From: Fictibacillus barbaricus
GTDB lineage: Bacteria > Bacillota > Bacilli > Bacillales > Fictibacillaceae
Reading direction: 5' to 3'
Length of the DNA stretch: 64,000 nucleotides
Assembly: GCF_014635025.1 (NCBI RefSeq)
Contig: NZ_BMCE01000001.1
Coordinates: 1,798,001-1,862,000 of the forward strand
Under the pieces are notes generated by a model. That model searched no databases. It had not been told where the DNA came from and saw only the letters and a program-made list of their open reading frames with translations. This document shows, one piece after another, positions 38,460 through 47,006 of this stretch. The first letter of the stretch is position 1, and each line of letters opens with the position of its first letter. Both the position numbers and the translations under genes were made by a program.

Positions 38460-39148
38460 CTGACTGACTCCTGTAAGCGATATTCTCTAGGTGTTTTTCC
38501 TGTGGACTTTCGAAACATTTGACTAAAATAATGCTGGCTGTTAAATCCGCATCTTTCCGAAATGGTATGAATGCTAAGATCTGGTGATTGCAGCAGCATT
38601 TTTTCTGCTTCTTTTAACCGGTATTCATTTAAATACTCGGAAAAACCCATGCCTACTTCTTCATGAAATTTTCTGCTTAAGTAAGCGGAGTTAATATGTA
38701 TAGCTGAAGCAAGGTAGTTTAAAGTTAGTTTTAGACTATACTCACGGTGGATGATGTTTAACGCTTTAGAGATTTGTTCGGAAAAATGGCCGATCGGCTC
38801 ATATCTTTCTAAAACAGAAAGGAGCTCTTCTTCGATCACAGGTTTAGTGATGTAATCTGCCACACCCAAGCGGAGAGAAGTTTGGGCGTATTGAAAATTT
38901 TGATAAGCAGTAACCATTATAATTTCAAATGAGTAAGAAGCCCTTAGTTCAGAAGCTAATTCTAAACCTGACTTACCGGGTAGCTGAATGTCTAAAAAAG
39001 CGAGAAAAATATCGTTGTTTTTAGCAATCTGAGTTGCCTGTGAAGCATCAAGGGCTTTTAGGAAATTCCAAGTGGGAAACTTTTGTTTAATTAAATATTC
39101 AAGTTGTTCCAATTCGATTGGCTCATCATCTACAAGCAAAATATTCAT
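38456..39148 (-). CDS. AraC-type response regulator (YesN-like)
   Basis: A 230-residue regulator with an N-terminal receiver (LLVDDEP; phospho-acceptor Asp53 in FLDIQLPG; Lys102 in YITKP) and a C-terminal double helix-turn-helix AraC domain (LTLNYLASAIHINSAYLSRKFHEEVGMGFSEYLNEYRL, then ISERCGFNSQHYFSQMFRKSTGKTPREYR). It lacks the long middle domain of typical YesN. It is coupled by 4-base overlaps to both the kinase and the SSS gene. The 21-bp-spaced half-sites before the two binding-protein genes fit two AraC-type DNA contacts and are its likely targets. Confidence 0.92.
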   Translation of the reverse strand: MNILLVDDEPIELEQLEYLIKQKFPTWNFLKALDASQATQIAKNNDIFLAFLDIQLPGKSGLELASELRASYSFEIIMVTAYQNFQYAQTSLRLGVADYITKPVIEEELLSVLERYEPIGHFSEQISKALNIIHREYSLKLTLNYLASAIHINSAYLSRKFHEEVGMGFSEYLNEYRLKEAEKMLLQSPDLSIHTISERCGFNSQHYFSQMFRKSTGKTPREYRLQESVR

Positions 39149-39915
39149 TTTGTCGTTTCCCCTTTCTGCGTTTCAGATTGGTTGATAAAAGGAAAAGTGG
39201 CCAATACAGTGGTTCCATCAAAACCTTTGTTTAGTTCAATAGACGTTTTGCTGTCCGGGAAGAAGAGCTTCAACCGTTTTGATAAATTATCTAATCCTAG
39301 ACCACCCTCATGGGAATTCTGATCTGACTCCTGATGGGAGTTGTTCCAAACCGTAACTTTAACATGCTGCTGGTTCTTGGTAACTCCAATCCTCAATATT
39401 GCTTTGCCAACATGTTTTTCAAAAGAGTGTTTAAAGGCGTTTTCCACTAGTGTTTGGATCAAAAAAGGTATTGTAATGGCATGAGCGCTATCAGAATCCA
39501 TTGATACCTCATAGTGAAGACGATCTCTGAACCTTGTTTTTTGAATGTCTAAGTAATATTGGATATAAGCTAATTCATCCTCAATAGTGATATAAGGTGA
39601 ATTGGTCTTGTATTTAAATTTGAGCATTTTTGATAACGATTCAATTGCATGAATTAATTCAGCCTTGCGATCCAACCTAGCCAAACCCAATATGGAGTTA
39701 AGGGTATTAAAAAAAAAGTGTGGCTGTATTTCATGGTTTAGCTGGGTGTAAAGAGCCGTTTGGAGCTCTCGTTCTAACGTAATTTCCCGTTTTTGCTTTT
39801 CAAGTAAGTCTATTCTTTTTTCAAACACAAATAAAAACAACAATGTAAAAGCACCTAGTAGAGGTGCTAGTACACATATCATGATATATATGGAGAATGC
39901 TTCAACATCTAACAT
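39145..39915 (-). CDS. LytS/YesM-type sensor histidine kinase
   Basis: A 256-residue kinase of the His_kinase family. One N-terminal membrane segment (IYIMICVLAPLLGAFTLLFLFVF, about residues 9-31) leads into a coiled-coil linker, the H-box NHEIQPHFFFNTLNSILGLARL with phospho-His66, and an HATPase domain (TLVENAFKHSFEKHVG, then EGGLGLDNLSKRLKLFF). There is no extracellular sensing domain. Start ATG 39915 has AAGGAG eleven bases upstream; an in-frame ATG at 39984 has none. It overlaps its response regulator by four bases. Confidence 0.9.
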   Translation of the reverse strand: MLDVEAFSIYIMICVLAPLLGAFTLLFLFVFEKRIDLLEKQKREITLERELQTALYTQLNHEIQPHFFFNTLNSILGLARLDRKAELIHAIESLSKMLKFKYKTNSPYITIEDELAYIQYYLDIQKTRFRDRLHYEVSMDSDSAHAITIPFLIQTLVENAFKHSFEKHVGKAILRIGVTKNQQHVKVTVWNNSHQESDQNSHEGGLGLDNLSKRLKLFFPDSKTSIELNKGFDGTTVLATFPFINQSETQKGETTK

Positions 39916-39992
39916 CGGCTTCTTTTCTCCTTGCCTACATTTGAAAAGGGTAGCACCCCATCCATAACCGTACTCCCTTTTCATAACAGTTG

Positions 39993-40970
39993 TTATACCA
40001 GGTGGCAGCTTACAAAATGATTAGCCTTTACTTCTCTTAATTCAGGTTCTTCAGTTTTGCATCGATCCATTACAAAAGGGCAGCGTGTATGGAACCTGCA
40101 TCCTTTAGGAGGATCAATCGGAGAGGGAATATCTCCTTTTAAAATCACACGATCTCTATTTAATTTTGGGTTAGGGACAGGAATGGAAGACAGTAAGGCT
40201 TGTGTATACGGATGGAAAGATTGATCAAATAAGGATTTCTTTTCAGCGATTTCCACCACTTTTCCTAAGTACATCACCATCACTCTGTCGGATATATGAC
40301 GGACCACACTTAAATCGTGAGAGATAAAGAGAAACGTAAGCCCAAATTGACGCTGAAGTTTCTTTAATAGATTTAATATTTGAGCTTGAATGGAAACATC
40401 AAGTGCAGAAACGGCTTCATCACAAATAATTAGTCGTGGATCAACAGCCAGTGCACGTGCAATCCCAATCCTTTGACGTTGGCCTCCTGAGAATTCATGT
40501 GGATAACGACTCAATGATTCTGGAGGAAGCCCGACATAGCTAAGCAACTCTAGCAATCTTTCTAAACGTTCCTTTTTAGGCACGACCTCTTGAATGGCCA
40601 TTGCTTCATTTAAAATTTGTTTTACCGTTTGACGGGGATTTAATGAAGCAAACGGATCTTGAAAGATAACCTGTAAATCACCACGAAGTTTCCTCATATC
40701 TCTTTTATTTAATTCTAATATATTTTTGCCTGAATAGTGGACTTTTCCTGAAGTTGGTTCATCCAATCTTAAAATTGCACGTCCTGTCGTAGATTTTCCA
40801 CAGCCGCTCTCTCCTACAATACTAAGGGTTTCGCCTTCATATAACTTAAATGAAACATCATCAACAGCCTTCACATAATTTTTGGGCTTAAATAAAGAGT
40901 TTGTTTTTACAGGAAAATATTGTTTCAAATGATCTACCTGCAAAATGACTTTTCTTGTTTGTGCCTGCAT
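39993..40970 (-). CDS. Dpp/Opp-type ABC transporter ATP-binding protein (F subunit)
   Basis: A 325-residue ATPase. Walker A GESGCGKSTTGRAIL is near residue 53, the ABC signature SGGQRQRIGIARAL near 165, Walker B LIICDEAVSALD near 185, and the C-terminal oligopeptide/dipeptide extension PSPIDPPKGCRFHTRCPFVMDRC has the cysteine cluster found in DppF/OppF. The stop of the D subunit directly abuts its start. It drives the permease pair encoded upstream in the same operon. Confidence 0.93.
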   Translation of the reverse strand: MQAQTRKVILQVDHLKQYFPVKTNSLFKPKNYVKAVDDVSFKLYEGETLSIVGESGCGKSTTGRAILRLDEPTSGKVHYSGKNILELNKRDMRKLRGDLQVIFQDPFASLNPRQTVKQILNEAMAIQEVVPKKERLERLLELLSYVGLPPESLSRYPHEFSGGQRQRIGIARALAVDPRLIICDEAVSALDVSIQAQILNLLKKLQRQFGLTFLFISHDLSVVRHISDRVMVMYLGKVVEIAEKKSLFDQSFHPYTQALLSSIPVPNPKLNRDRVILKGDIPSPIDPPKGCRFHTRCPFVMDRCKTEEPELREVKANHFVSCHLV

Positions 40971-41987
40971 CTATAAAACCTCCTCTTTCTCCTCGTGTAA
41001 TGCCCATTGGTCGGTGTACATCCAGCAGCGTACTTTAACGCCATCACTTTGTTCGATTAGTTCAGGAAGCTTTCTATCACAAATTGCTTCACGATGAGCG
41101 CATCTGGAAGCAAACCGGCAGCCCTCAGGAAGATGATAGGGACTTGGAACATTCCCCTCAATGGTAGCTAGTTCATCTTGATCTTCGTAAATGCGAGGTA
41201 AAGAGTTTAATAATCCTTTCGTATAAGGATGTTTAGGATCTGAGAACAGCTGCTCTGTAGGAGCGTGCTCGACGATGTTTCCTGCATACATCACAGCTAC
41301 TTTGTCACATGTTTCTGCGACTACCCCTAAGTCATGGGTAATCATGATGACTCCCATTCCAATCTTGGCCTGCAGTTTTTTGATCAATTCTAATATCTGT
41401 GCCTGAATGGTAACATCAAGTGCGGTAGTCGGTTCATCTGCAATTAATACTTCTGGACGGCAAGCTAAAGCCATCGCTATCATTACACGCTGACGCATAC
41501 CACCGCTTAACTGAAAAGGCTCTTGTTTAGCTCTTTTTTCAGGGGAGGGGATACCAACGAGTTTCAACATTTCGATTGAATTTTGCCAGGCATCCTTTTT
41601 ACCTAATTTCTGATGAAGTCGGAGTGCTTCAGCAATCTGTTCTCCAACAGGTATAACAGGATTCAATGATGTCATGGGCTCTTGAAAGATCATGGAGATT
41701 TCATTGCCGCGTATTTTTCTAAGCTGATCCTCTGACATTTCAACAATGTTCTTTCCTTTGAACAGTATGGAACCATCTACAATTTTTCCTGGTGGAGAAG
41801 GAATGAGGCGAAGTATAGAAAGGGAAGTCATACTCTTACCGCATCCGGACTCTCCTACAATTCCTAACGTTTCACCCTTGTGTAACGAGAAGTCTATGCC
41901 ATCTACTGCTTTACTCACACCGTTCTTAGTAGTGAGATGAGTTTTTAATCCTTTTACCTCTAAAACGGGTTTATCTGAATCATACAT
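40971..41987 (-). CDS. Dpp/Opp-type ABC transporter ATP-binding protein (D subunit)
   Basis: A 338-residue ATPase with Walker A GESGCGKSMTSLSIL near residue 43, signature LSGGMRQRVMIAMALA near 163, Walker B VLIADEPTTALD near 185 and the C-terminal LPEGCRFASRCAHREAICDR cysteine cluster (possible Fe-S binding, as in DppD). It lies 16 bases after the B permease gene. It pairs with the F subunit to energise a family-5 importer. Confidence 0.93.
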   Translation of the reverse strand: MYDSDKPVLEVKGLKTHLTTKNGVSKAVDGIDFSLHKGETLGIVGESGCGKSMTSLSILRLIPSPPGKIVDGSILFKGKNIVEMSEDQLRKIRGNEISMIFQEPMTSLNPVIPVGEQIAEALRLHQKLGKKDAWQNSIEMLKLVGIPSPEKRAKQEPFQLSGGMRQRVMIAMALACRPEVLIADEPTTALDVTIQAQILELIKKLQAKIGMGVIMITHDLGVVAETCDKVAVMYAGNIVEHAPTEQLFSDPKHPYTKGLLNSLPRIYEDQDELATIEGNVPSPYHLPEGCRFASRCAHREAICDRKLPELIEQSDGVKVRCWMYTDQWALHEEKEEVL

Positions 41988-42003
41988 TTATGATCACCTC
42001 CGA

Positions 42004-42924
42004 TTAATTAAGTTCAATTCGTTTATTAAAGAAACGATAGAAGATATCTACAAACAAGTTAACGATCACAAAGATTAAAGAAGCGCATAGGACCCCTCCT
42101 TGAACGATTGGCAGATCACGCATTCGTATCGCGTCCACAATCATACGTCCCAAACCATTAATCGCAAAGATCGATTCAACCAGTACTGTCCCGCCAAGCA
42201 ATGCTCCAAACTGAAGGCCGACAACCGTGATGACGGGGATTAATGCGTTACGAAGAGCATGTTTGTAGATAATAACGGTCTCACGTAGACCTTTAGAACG
42301 TGCTGTACGAATATAATCTTGTCTAATCACTTCTAACATGCTGGATCGTGTCATGCGTGCAACGATTGCTGCACCACCAGCTCCAAGTGTTACAGCAGGT
42401 AAAATGATATGAAGGATGCTGTCCCAGCCAGCAACAGGGAGAATCTGCAATTTTACAGAGAATAAATACATCAGCATTAAGCCGAACCAAAAGCTGGGTA
42501 AAGAAATTCCGAGTAAAGCAATAAGCATGACACTTACATCTGTAAGAGAATAAGGTTTGATGGCAGAAATTATGCCAGCAGCCATTCCAAGAACGATCGT
42601 AATCAAGATACTAAAGAATGCTAGTTCAATCGTAATGGGCAATCTTACTAAAATTTCATCCAATACAGGCTGACTGTTTTTTAGTGAAACGCCTAAATCG
42701 CCTCTAAAGATATTCATTAGATAATCTGTGTATTGGACATATAGGGGTTGATTTAAACCAAGCTGTTCACGAATGCCTTCAATCGTTTCTTTTGATGCCC
42801 CTTCTCCAGCGAGCAATACAGCAGGATCACCTGGTACGAGCTGCATGATAAAAAAAACAACAAACGTAACGCCAATCATGACAGGTATTGTTTGAAAAAT
42901 ACGTCGCAGTATAAACATCATCAT
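42004..42924 (-). CDS. Dpp/Opp-type ABC transporter permease (B subunit)
   Basis: A 306-residue membrane protein with six expected membrane segments. The N-terminal MMMFILRRIFQTIPVMIGVTFVVFFIMQLVPGDPA and the cytoplasmic EAA loop RSSMLEVIRQDYIRTARSKGL near residue 200 are the DppB/OppB signatures. It lies 24 bases after the C-subunit gene, an order (C before B) that is reversed from the common dppBCDF. Confidence 0.93.
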   Translation of the reverse strand: MMMFILRRIFQTIPVMIGVTFVVFFIMQLVPGDPAVLLAGEGASKETIEGIREQLGLNQPLYVQYTDYLMNIFRGDLGVSLKNSQPVLDEILVRLPITIELAFFSILITIVLGMAAGIISAIKPYSLTDVSVMLIALLGISLPSFWFGLMLMYLFSVKLQILPVAGWDSILHIILPAVTLGAGGAAIVARMTRSSMLEVIRQDYIRTARSKGLRETVIIYKHALRNALIPVITVVGLQFGALLGGTVLVESIFAINGLGRMIVDAIRMRDLPIVQGGVLCASLIFVIVNLFVDIFYRFFNKRIELN

Positions 42925-42948
42925 GGGAAACTTCCTCCTTTTACTTCT

Positions 42949-43851
42949 TTATTTTTTCATTCTTGGATCGAATGCATCTCGCAGACCATCACCGAAGATA
43001 TTAAATCCTAGTACCAAAATGGAAATCGCAATGCCAGGGAATAGAGCTATAAATGGTGCGGAGAATAAGAAATCTCTCCCGCTGCTCAACATCGTTCCCC
43101 ATTCAGGAGAAGGCGGCTGAGCGCCTAAACCTAAGAAAGATAAACCAGCAGCCGATAGAATAGCGGTTGCTAAACGAAGTGTTGCTTGTACGATTATCGG
43201 CGATAAAATATTAGGAAAAATGTGTTTAAAGATAATCGTAAAATCATTTGCTCCTAATGAACGAATCGCATCAATGTACTCTAAACGCTTTACCTCTAGT
43301 GTCGATCCACGAACAATCCTTGCAAATAAAGGTACCGAAAATGCTCCAACTGCAATCGTTACATTGATCAGGCTAGGACCAAGAGCAGCGATGATAGCTA
43401 ATGCTAACAATATTCCTGGGAAGGCTAGCATTACATCCATAATCCTCATAATGACAGTGTCTACCCATCTACCGTAATAACCTGCTACAAGTCCAAAAAT
43501 GATTCCAATGAACGCTCCGAACAGAACGGCTGCGAAGCCTACACCCATTGATAAGCGGGAACCGTATAAGATCCTGCTCAGAATATCTCTTCCTTTATCA
43601 TCTGTACCCATCCAATGATCAGAAGAAGGCGGCATCATCTTGTTTTCCAGGTCTATTTCGTAAGGGCTGTATGGAGCGATAAGAGGAGCAAACACCGCTA
43701 GTAAAATATAAATAATGATAATGAACGCTCCGACAGTTGCTGCTTTATTCATTAATAACTGAGAAAGAAATCCTTTTAGTTTGGATTCTGGTTTGCTGAC
43801 TGTTGGATTAACGATTACGTTAGGTTGAACGGTTTTCACTTCTAAAGACAT
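42949..43851 (-). CDS. Dpp/Opp-type ABC transporter permease (C subunit)
   Basis: A 300-residue membrane protein. The PYEIDLENKMMPPSSDHWMGTDDKGRDILSRILYGSR block and the EAA loop STLEVKRLEYIDAIRSLGANDF are DppC/OppC signatures. The start is ATG 43851, six bases after AGGAGGG. It is the first gene of an eight-gene minus-strand run (permeases, ATPases, kinase, regulator, SSS, NCS1). Its promoter must lie in the roughly 200-base divergent region that also holds the half-site ladder in front of the second binding-protein gene. Confidence 0.93.
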   Translation of the reverse strand: MSLEVKTVQPNVIVNPTVSKPESKLKGFLSQLLMNKAATVGAFIIIIYILLAVFAPLIAPYSPYEIDLENKMMPPSSDHWMGTDDKGRDILSRILYGSRLSMGVGFAAVLFGAFIGIIFGLVAGYYGRWVDTVIMRIMDVMLAFPGILLALAIIAALGPSLINVTIAVGAFSVPLFARIVRGSTLEVKRLEYIDAIRSLGANDFTIIFKHIFPNILSPIIVQATLRLATAILSAAGLSFLGLGAQPPSPEWGTMLSSGRDFLFSAPFIALFPGIAISILVLGFNIFGDGLRDAFDPRMKK

Positions 43852-43967
43852 TCTTTTCCCTCCTAAATTCATCTTTGAAAGACAGGATCTCTTCTTGCAC
43901 CCCCTTGTTAAAAACAATAAGAAGATATGAAGCTGTTTTTATTAAAACTATCAAAATAAAACGCAAA

Positions 43968-44052
43968 GTAAATATCTTTGAATGTAGTTGTCAAAATATT
44001 TAAAAAACGAGTAAATATTCTGTAAATATTCCGAATCTGCATCTTCTATAAT
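43968..44052 (+). promoter_or_regulatory. half-site ladder and promoter between the transporter operon and SBP2
   Basis: Four related elements are seen: GTAAATATC (43968), GTCAAAATATT (43990), GTAAATATTC (44011) and GTAAATATT (44022), at intervals of 22, 21 and 11 bp. A perfect TATAAT (44047-44052) lies 36 bp from the 44011 element, the same distance as before the first binding-protein gene. The region probably serves both divergent units. Confidence 0.62.
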
Positions 44053-44140
44053 GCAGATAAGCAATAGACAGGAAGGATGGTGAAATTTGTATTTGTTTGC
44101 TCAAAACGTTGTCTATTATTTAAAAAAGGGGAGTAGAAGG

Positions 44141-45712
44141 ATGAAAGTAGGTAAAGAAAAGAATTTGTGGCTTGTCTTCGTATGTTTATGTTTATTACTC
44201 ATTTCAGCTTGTTCCACACAGCAACAGCAAACAAGCAATGATGGAGGAAATTCTTCAAGAACAGCCGAAAAAGGCGGAACGTTAAAAGTGGTTCGATTAT
44301 CTGATGCTACTAAACTAGATCCACATTTTATTACAGATATCCCTTCTGCTAATATCATCTACCAAAAAGTGTATGAGACGTTGGTAGAACCAGATAAGAA
44401 TATGGAGATTAAGCCGTTGTTAGCAAAAGAATGGAAAGTAATTGATGACACGACTTGGGAATTTAAATTAGAAGAAGGCGTAAAATTCCATGATGGTACT
44501 CCCTTTAATGCGGAAGCGGTAAAAGTGACATTCGACCGTTTGCTTGATCCGGCAACTGCATCTCCGCAACGAGAGAAATTTACGATGATTAAAGAAGTAA
44601 AAGTGATTGACGATAACACCGTTCAACTGTTGTTAGAGTACCCTTATGCTCCATTGCTATCTATTTTGGCAAGTTCTGAAGGAAGTATCATGAGCCCTAA
44701 AGCACTAAAGGAAAAGCCTGAAAGTTTATCGACACACCCTATAGGGACTGGCCCTTTTGTGTTCAAATCATGGAAAACAGGACAGGAAATTTCGTTAAAG
44801 AAGAACGATTCATACTGGGGCAAGAAACCGAATATTGACGGAGTTGTATTTAAAGTCGTTCCTGAAGACGCTACTCGATTAGCGATGATCGAAACAGGTG
44901 AAGCACACATCAACGATCAAGTGCCTGTAACCGAACTTGATCGTATTGAAGCATCTGACTCTATCGGTTTACAGCGTAATGATGGTTTAGCTGTTGAATA
45001 TGTAGGTTTCAATACGAAGAAAAAACCCTTGGATGACGTAAAAGTTCGTAAGGCAATCAGCCATGCGATTGAGCGAGAAGCCATTATAAAAGGTGTATAC
45101 AATGATGTCGGGTCTCTTGCAAATGCAGCCATGAGCCCAATGGTATTTGGCTACAGCGAGAACGTTAAACCATACGAATACGACTTAAATGAAGCTAAGA
45201 AGCTCCTTAAAGAAGCGGGTTATGATAAAGGCTTGAAGCTTAAGTTGCTGACAAGTGACCGAAAAGAACGTATCAACATGGCAGAAGTAATTCAGTCACA
45301 GCTAAAAGGAATCGGTGTTGATGTAGACATTCAGGTGATGGAATATGGCGCCTATCTCGATACGATCGATAAAGCTGAACACGATTTATTTATCGGTGGA
45401 TGGGGTAACGCGACAGGTGACGGAGATTACAATCAATACAACCTATTCCATTCCGCATCACAAGGACCTCCAGGAAACCACTTCTATTACAGCAATCCGG
45501 AAGTGGACAAAAAAATCGAAGAAGCACGCCGTGAGACAGACAGTGAAAAACGAAAGCAAATCTATGAGGAAGTTATGAAGATTGAGTTAGATGACGCTGT
45601 TTATGTTCCAATCCGCAACTATGAACATATGGCAGCTTACAGCAAAAATGTTAGCGGCTTTTGGATCAATGCAGCCAATTACCTGATGATTGATGACACA
45701 GTCATTAACTAA
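44141..45712 (+). CDS. ABC transporter solute-binding lipoprotein (family 5) 2
   Basis: A 523-residue DppA/OppA-class binding protein with a lipoprotein signal ending LLISAC. It is closely related to the protein at 34-35.6 kb over the whole length, for example WEFKLEEGVKFHDGTPFNAEAVKVTFDRLLDP and GDGDYNQYNLFHSASQGPPGNHFYYSN against near-identical stretches there. The ATG at 44141 follows GGGGAG by nine bases; a TTG at 44087 with a GGAAGG-type site is an alternative. It leads a plus-strand unit continuing into two amidohydrolase genes. Confidence 0.92.
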   Translation: MKVGKEKNLWLVFVCLCLLLISACSTQQQQTSNDGGNSSRTAEKGGTLKVVRLSDATKLDPHFITDIPSANIIYQKVYETLVEPDKNMEIKPLLAKEWKVIDDTTWEFKLEEGVKFHDGTPFNAEAVKVTFDRLLDPATASPQREKFTMIKEVKVIDDNTVQLLLEYPYAPLLSILASSEGSIMSPKALKEKPESLSTHPIGTGPFVFKSWKTGQEISLKKNDSYWGKKPNIDGVVFKVVPEDATRLAMIETGEAHINDQVPVTELDRIEASDSIGLQRNDGLAVEYVGFNTKKKPLDDVKVRKAISHAIEREAIIKGVYNDVGSLANAAMSPMVFGYSENVKPYEYDLNEAKKLLKEAGYDKGLKLKLLTSDRKERINMAEVIQSQLKGIGVDVDIQVMEYGAYLDTIDKAEHDLFIGGWGNATGDGDYNQYNLFHSASQGPPGNHFYYSNPEVDKKIEEARRETDSEKRKQIYEEVMKIELDDAVYVPIRNYEHMAAYSKNVSGFWINAANYLMIDDTVIN

Positions 45713-45742
45713 AAATTAATTTTTTCTTAAGGAGGAACTGGA

Positions 45743-46981
45743 ATGAATCCATATTGGTTAACAAACGTTCGTTTAGAGAAGGCGTATAGATATGAAGACG
45801 ATCGGATTAGCGGTACGGAAACAGAGATCTGTCACTTACTTATTGAGGACGGAAAAATTAAAGAAATCTCACGAAGTAACCCAGAATCCAAACTGCTTCA
45901 AGTGGATGCTGATGAACATCTATTGCTGCCTTCCCTAAGAGACATGCACATACACATTGATAAAACGTATTTTGGCGGCCCTTGGAAAGCTTGTACACCT
46001 ATAACGAAAGGGATTTTCACTCGTCTTGAAGAAGAAAAAGAACTTCTTCCTAAATTACTTCCAACAGCACAAGAACGAGCTGAAAAGATGATTGAACTGT
46101 ATTTGAAGAATGGGCATACACATATTCGTACGCATTGTAATGTGGATCCCGTCATTGGACTAAAGAACTTAGAAGCGACTGTGAATGCATTAAAAAAATA
46201 TGAAGATGTTCTGACATATGAAATTGTGGCCTTTCCACAGCACGGACTATTAAGAAGTGATTCTGTTTCTTTGATACGGGAAGCGATGAAAAATGGGGCA
46301 ACCTTAGTTGGCGGTGTTGATCCAGCAACCGTTGACCGAAACATTGAGAAATCATTAAATACCATTTTTGAAATAGCAGCTGAAAACAATAGCGGTGTAG
46401 ATATCCACCTTCATGACCCAGACACGTTAGGTGCGTTTACGTTTGAGAGAATGGCATATTACACAAAACAAGCGGGACTTAAAGGGAGAGCTACAATCAG
46501 CCACGGAATCGCTTTAGGTGATCTGCAAGGGGATGCGTTAAAAGAGATGGCAGCAATCCTGAAAGATCAAGAAATCGACATAACCACTACAATACCGATA
46601 AACCGTCCAACTCTGCCAGTTACAGAATTGGATCGCTTGGGTATCGGCCTTTCAGTGGGCCATGACAGCATTACCGATCACTGGTCACCTTTTGGGACAG
46701 GCAATACAGTTCAAAAGCTCGGAATGCTTGCTGAACGATTTAGAATGATCGATGAATACTCACTTGCATCCGTCTTAAAGTATGCAACGGGTGGAAAAAC
46801 GCCTTTAAATGAAAAAGGTGAAAGAGTGTGGCCGCAAGTTGGTGATGAGGCAACAATGATGCTTGTAGACGCATCATGTTCCGCTGAAGCCGTTGCACGA
46901 CGTGCGGATGTAAAAAGTCTTTATTTTAAAGGAAAGAAAGTGGAGAGTAAATTAGCCGTTGAAGAAACTGTAAGAGTTTAA
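45743..46981 (+). CDS. CodA-like amidohydrolase 1
   Basis: A 412-residue metal-dependent amidohydrolase of the cytosine-deaminase type. Metal ligands are His69 and His71 (MHIHIDK), His222 (DIHLHD) and Asp308 (VGHDS), with His254 in ATISHG. Gln166 in IVAFPQHG matches the substrate-binding glutamine of E. coli CodA. Asp225 stands where CodA has its catalytic Glu217, and Ser309 where CodA has Asp314, so the substrate is probably not cytosine itself. It is co-directional with the second binding protein (30-base gap) and its paralogue. Confidence 0.85.
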   Translation: MNPYWLTNVRLEKAYRYEDDRISGTETEICHLLIEDGKIKEISRSNPESKLLQVDADEHLLLPSLRDMHIHIDKTYFGGPWKACTPITKGIFTRLEEEKELLPKLLPTAQERAEKMIELYLKNGHTHIRTHCNVDPVIGLKNLEATVNALKKYEDVLTYEIVAFPQHGLLRSDSVSLIREAMKNGATLVGGVDPATVDRNIEKSLNTIFEIAAENNSGVDIHLHDPDTLGAFTFERMAYYTKQAGLKGRATISHGIALGDLQGDALKEMAAILKDQEIDITTTIPINRPTLPVTELDRLGIGLSVGHDSITDHWSPFGTGNTVQKLGMLAERFRMIDEYSLASVLKYATGGKTPLNEKGERVWPQVGDEATMMLVDASCSAEAVARRADVKSLYFKGKKVESKLAVEETVRV

Positions 46982-47006
46982 AAATTAAAGAGAAGGAGGA
47001 AATAAA

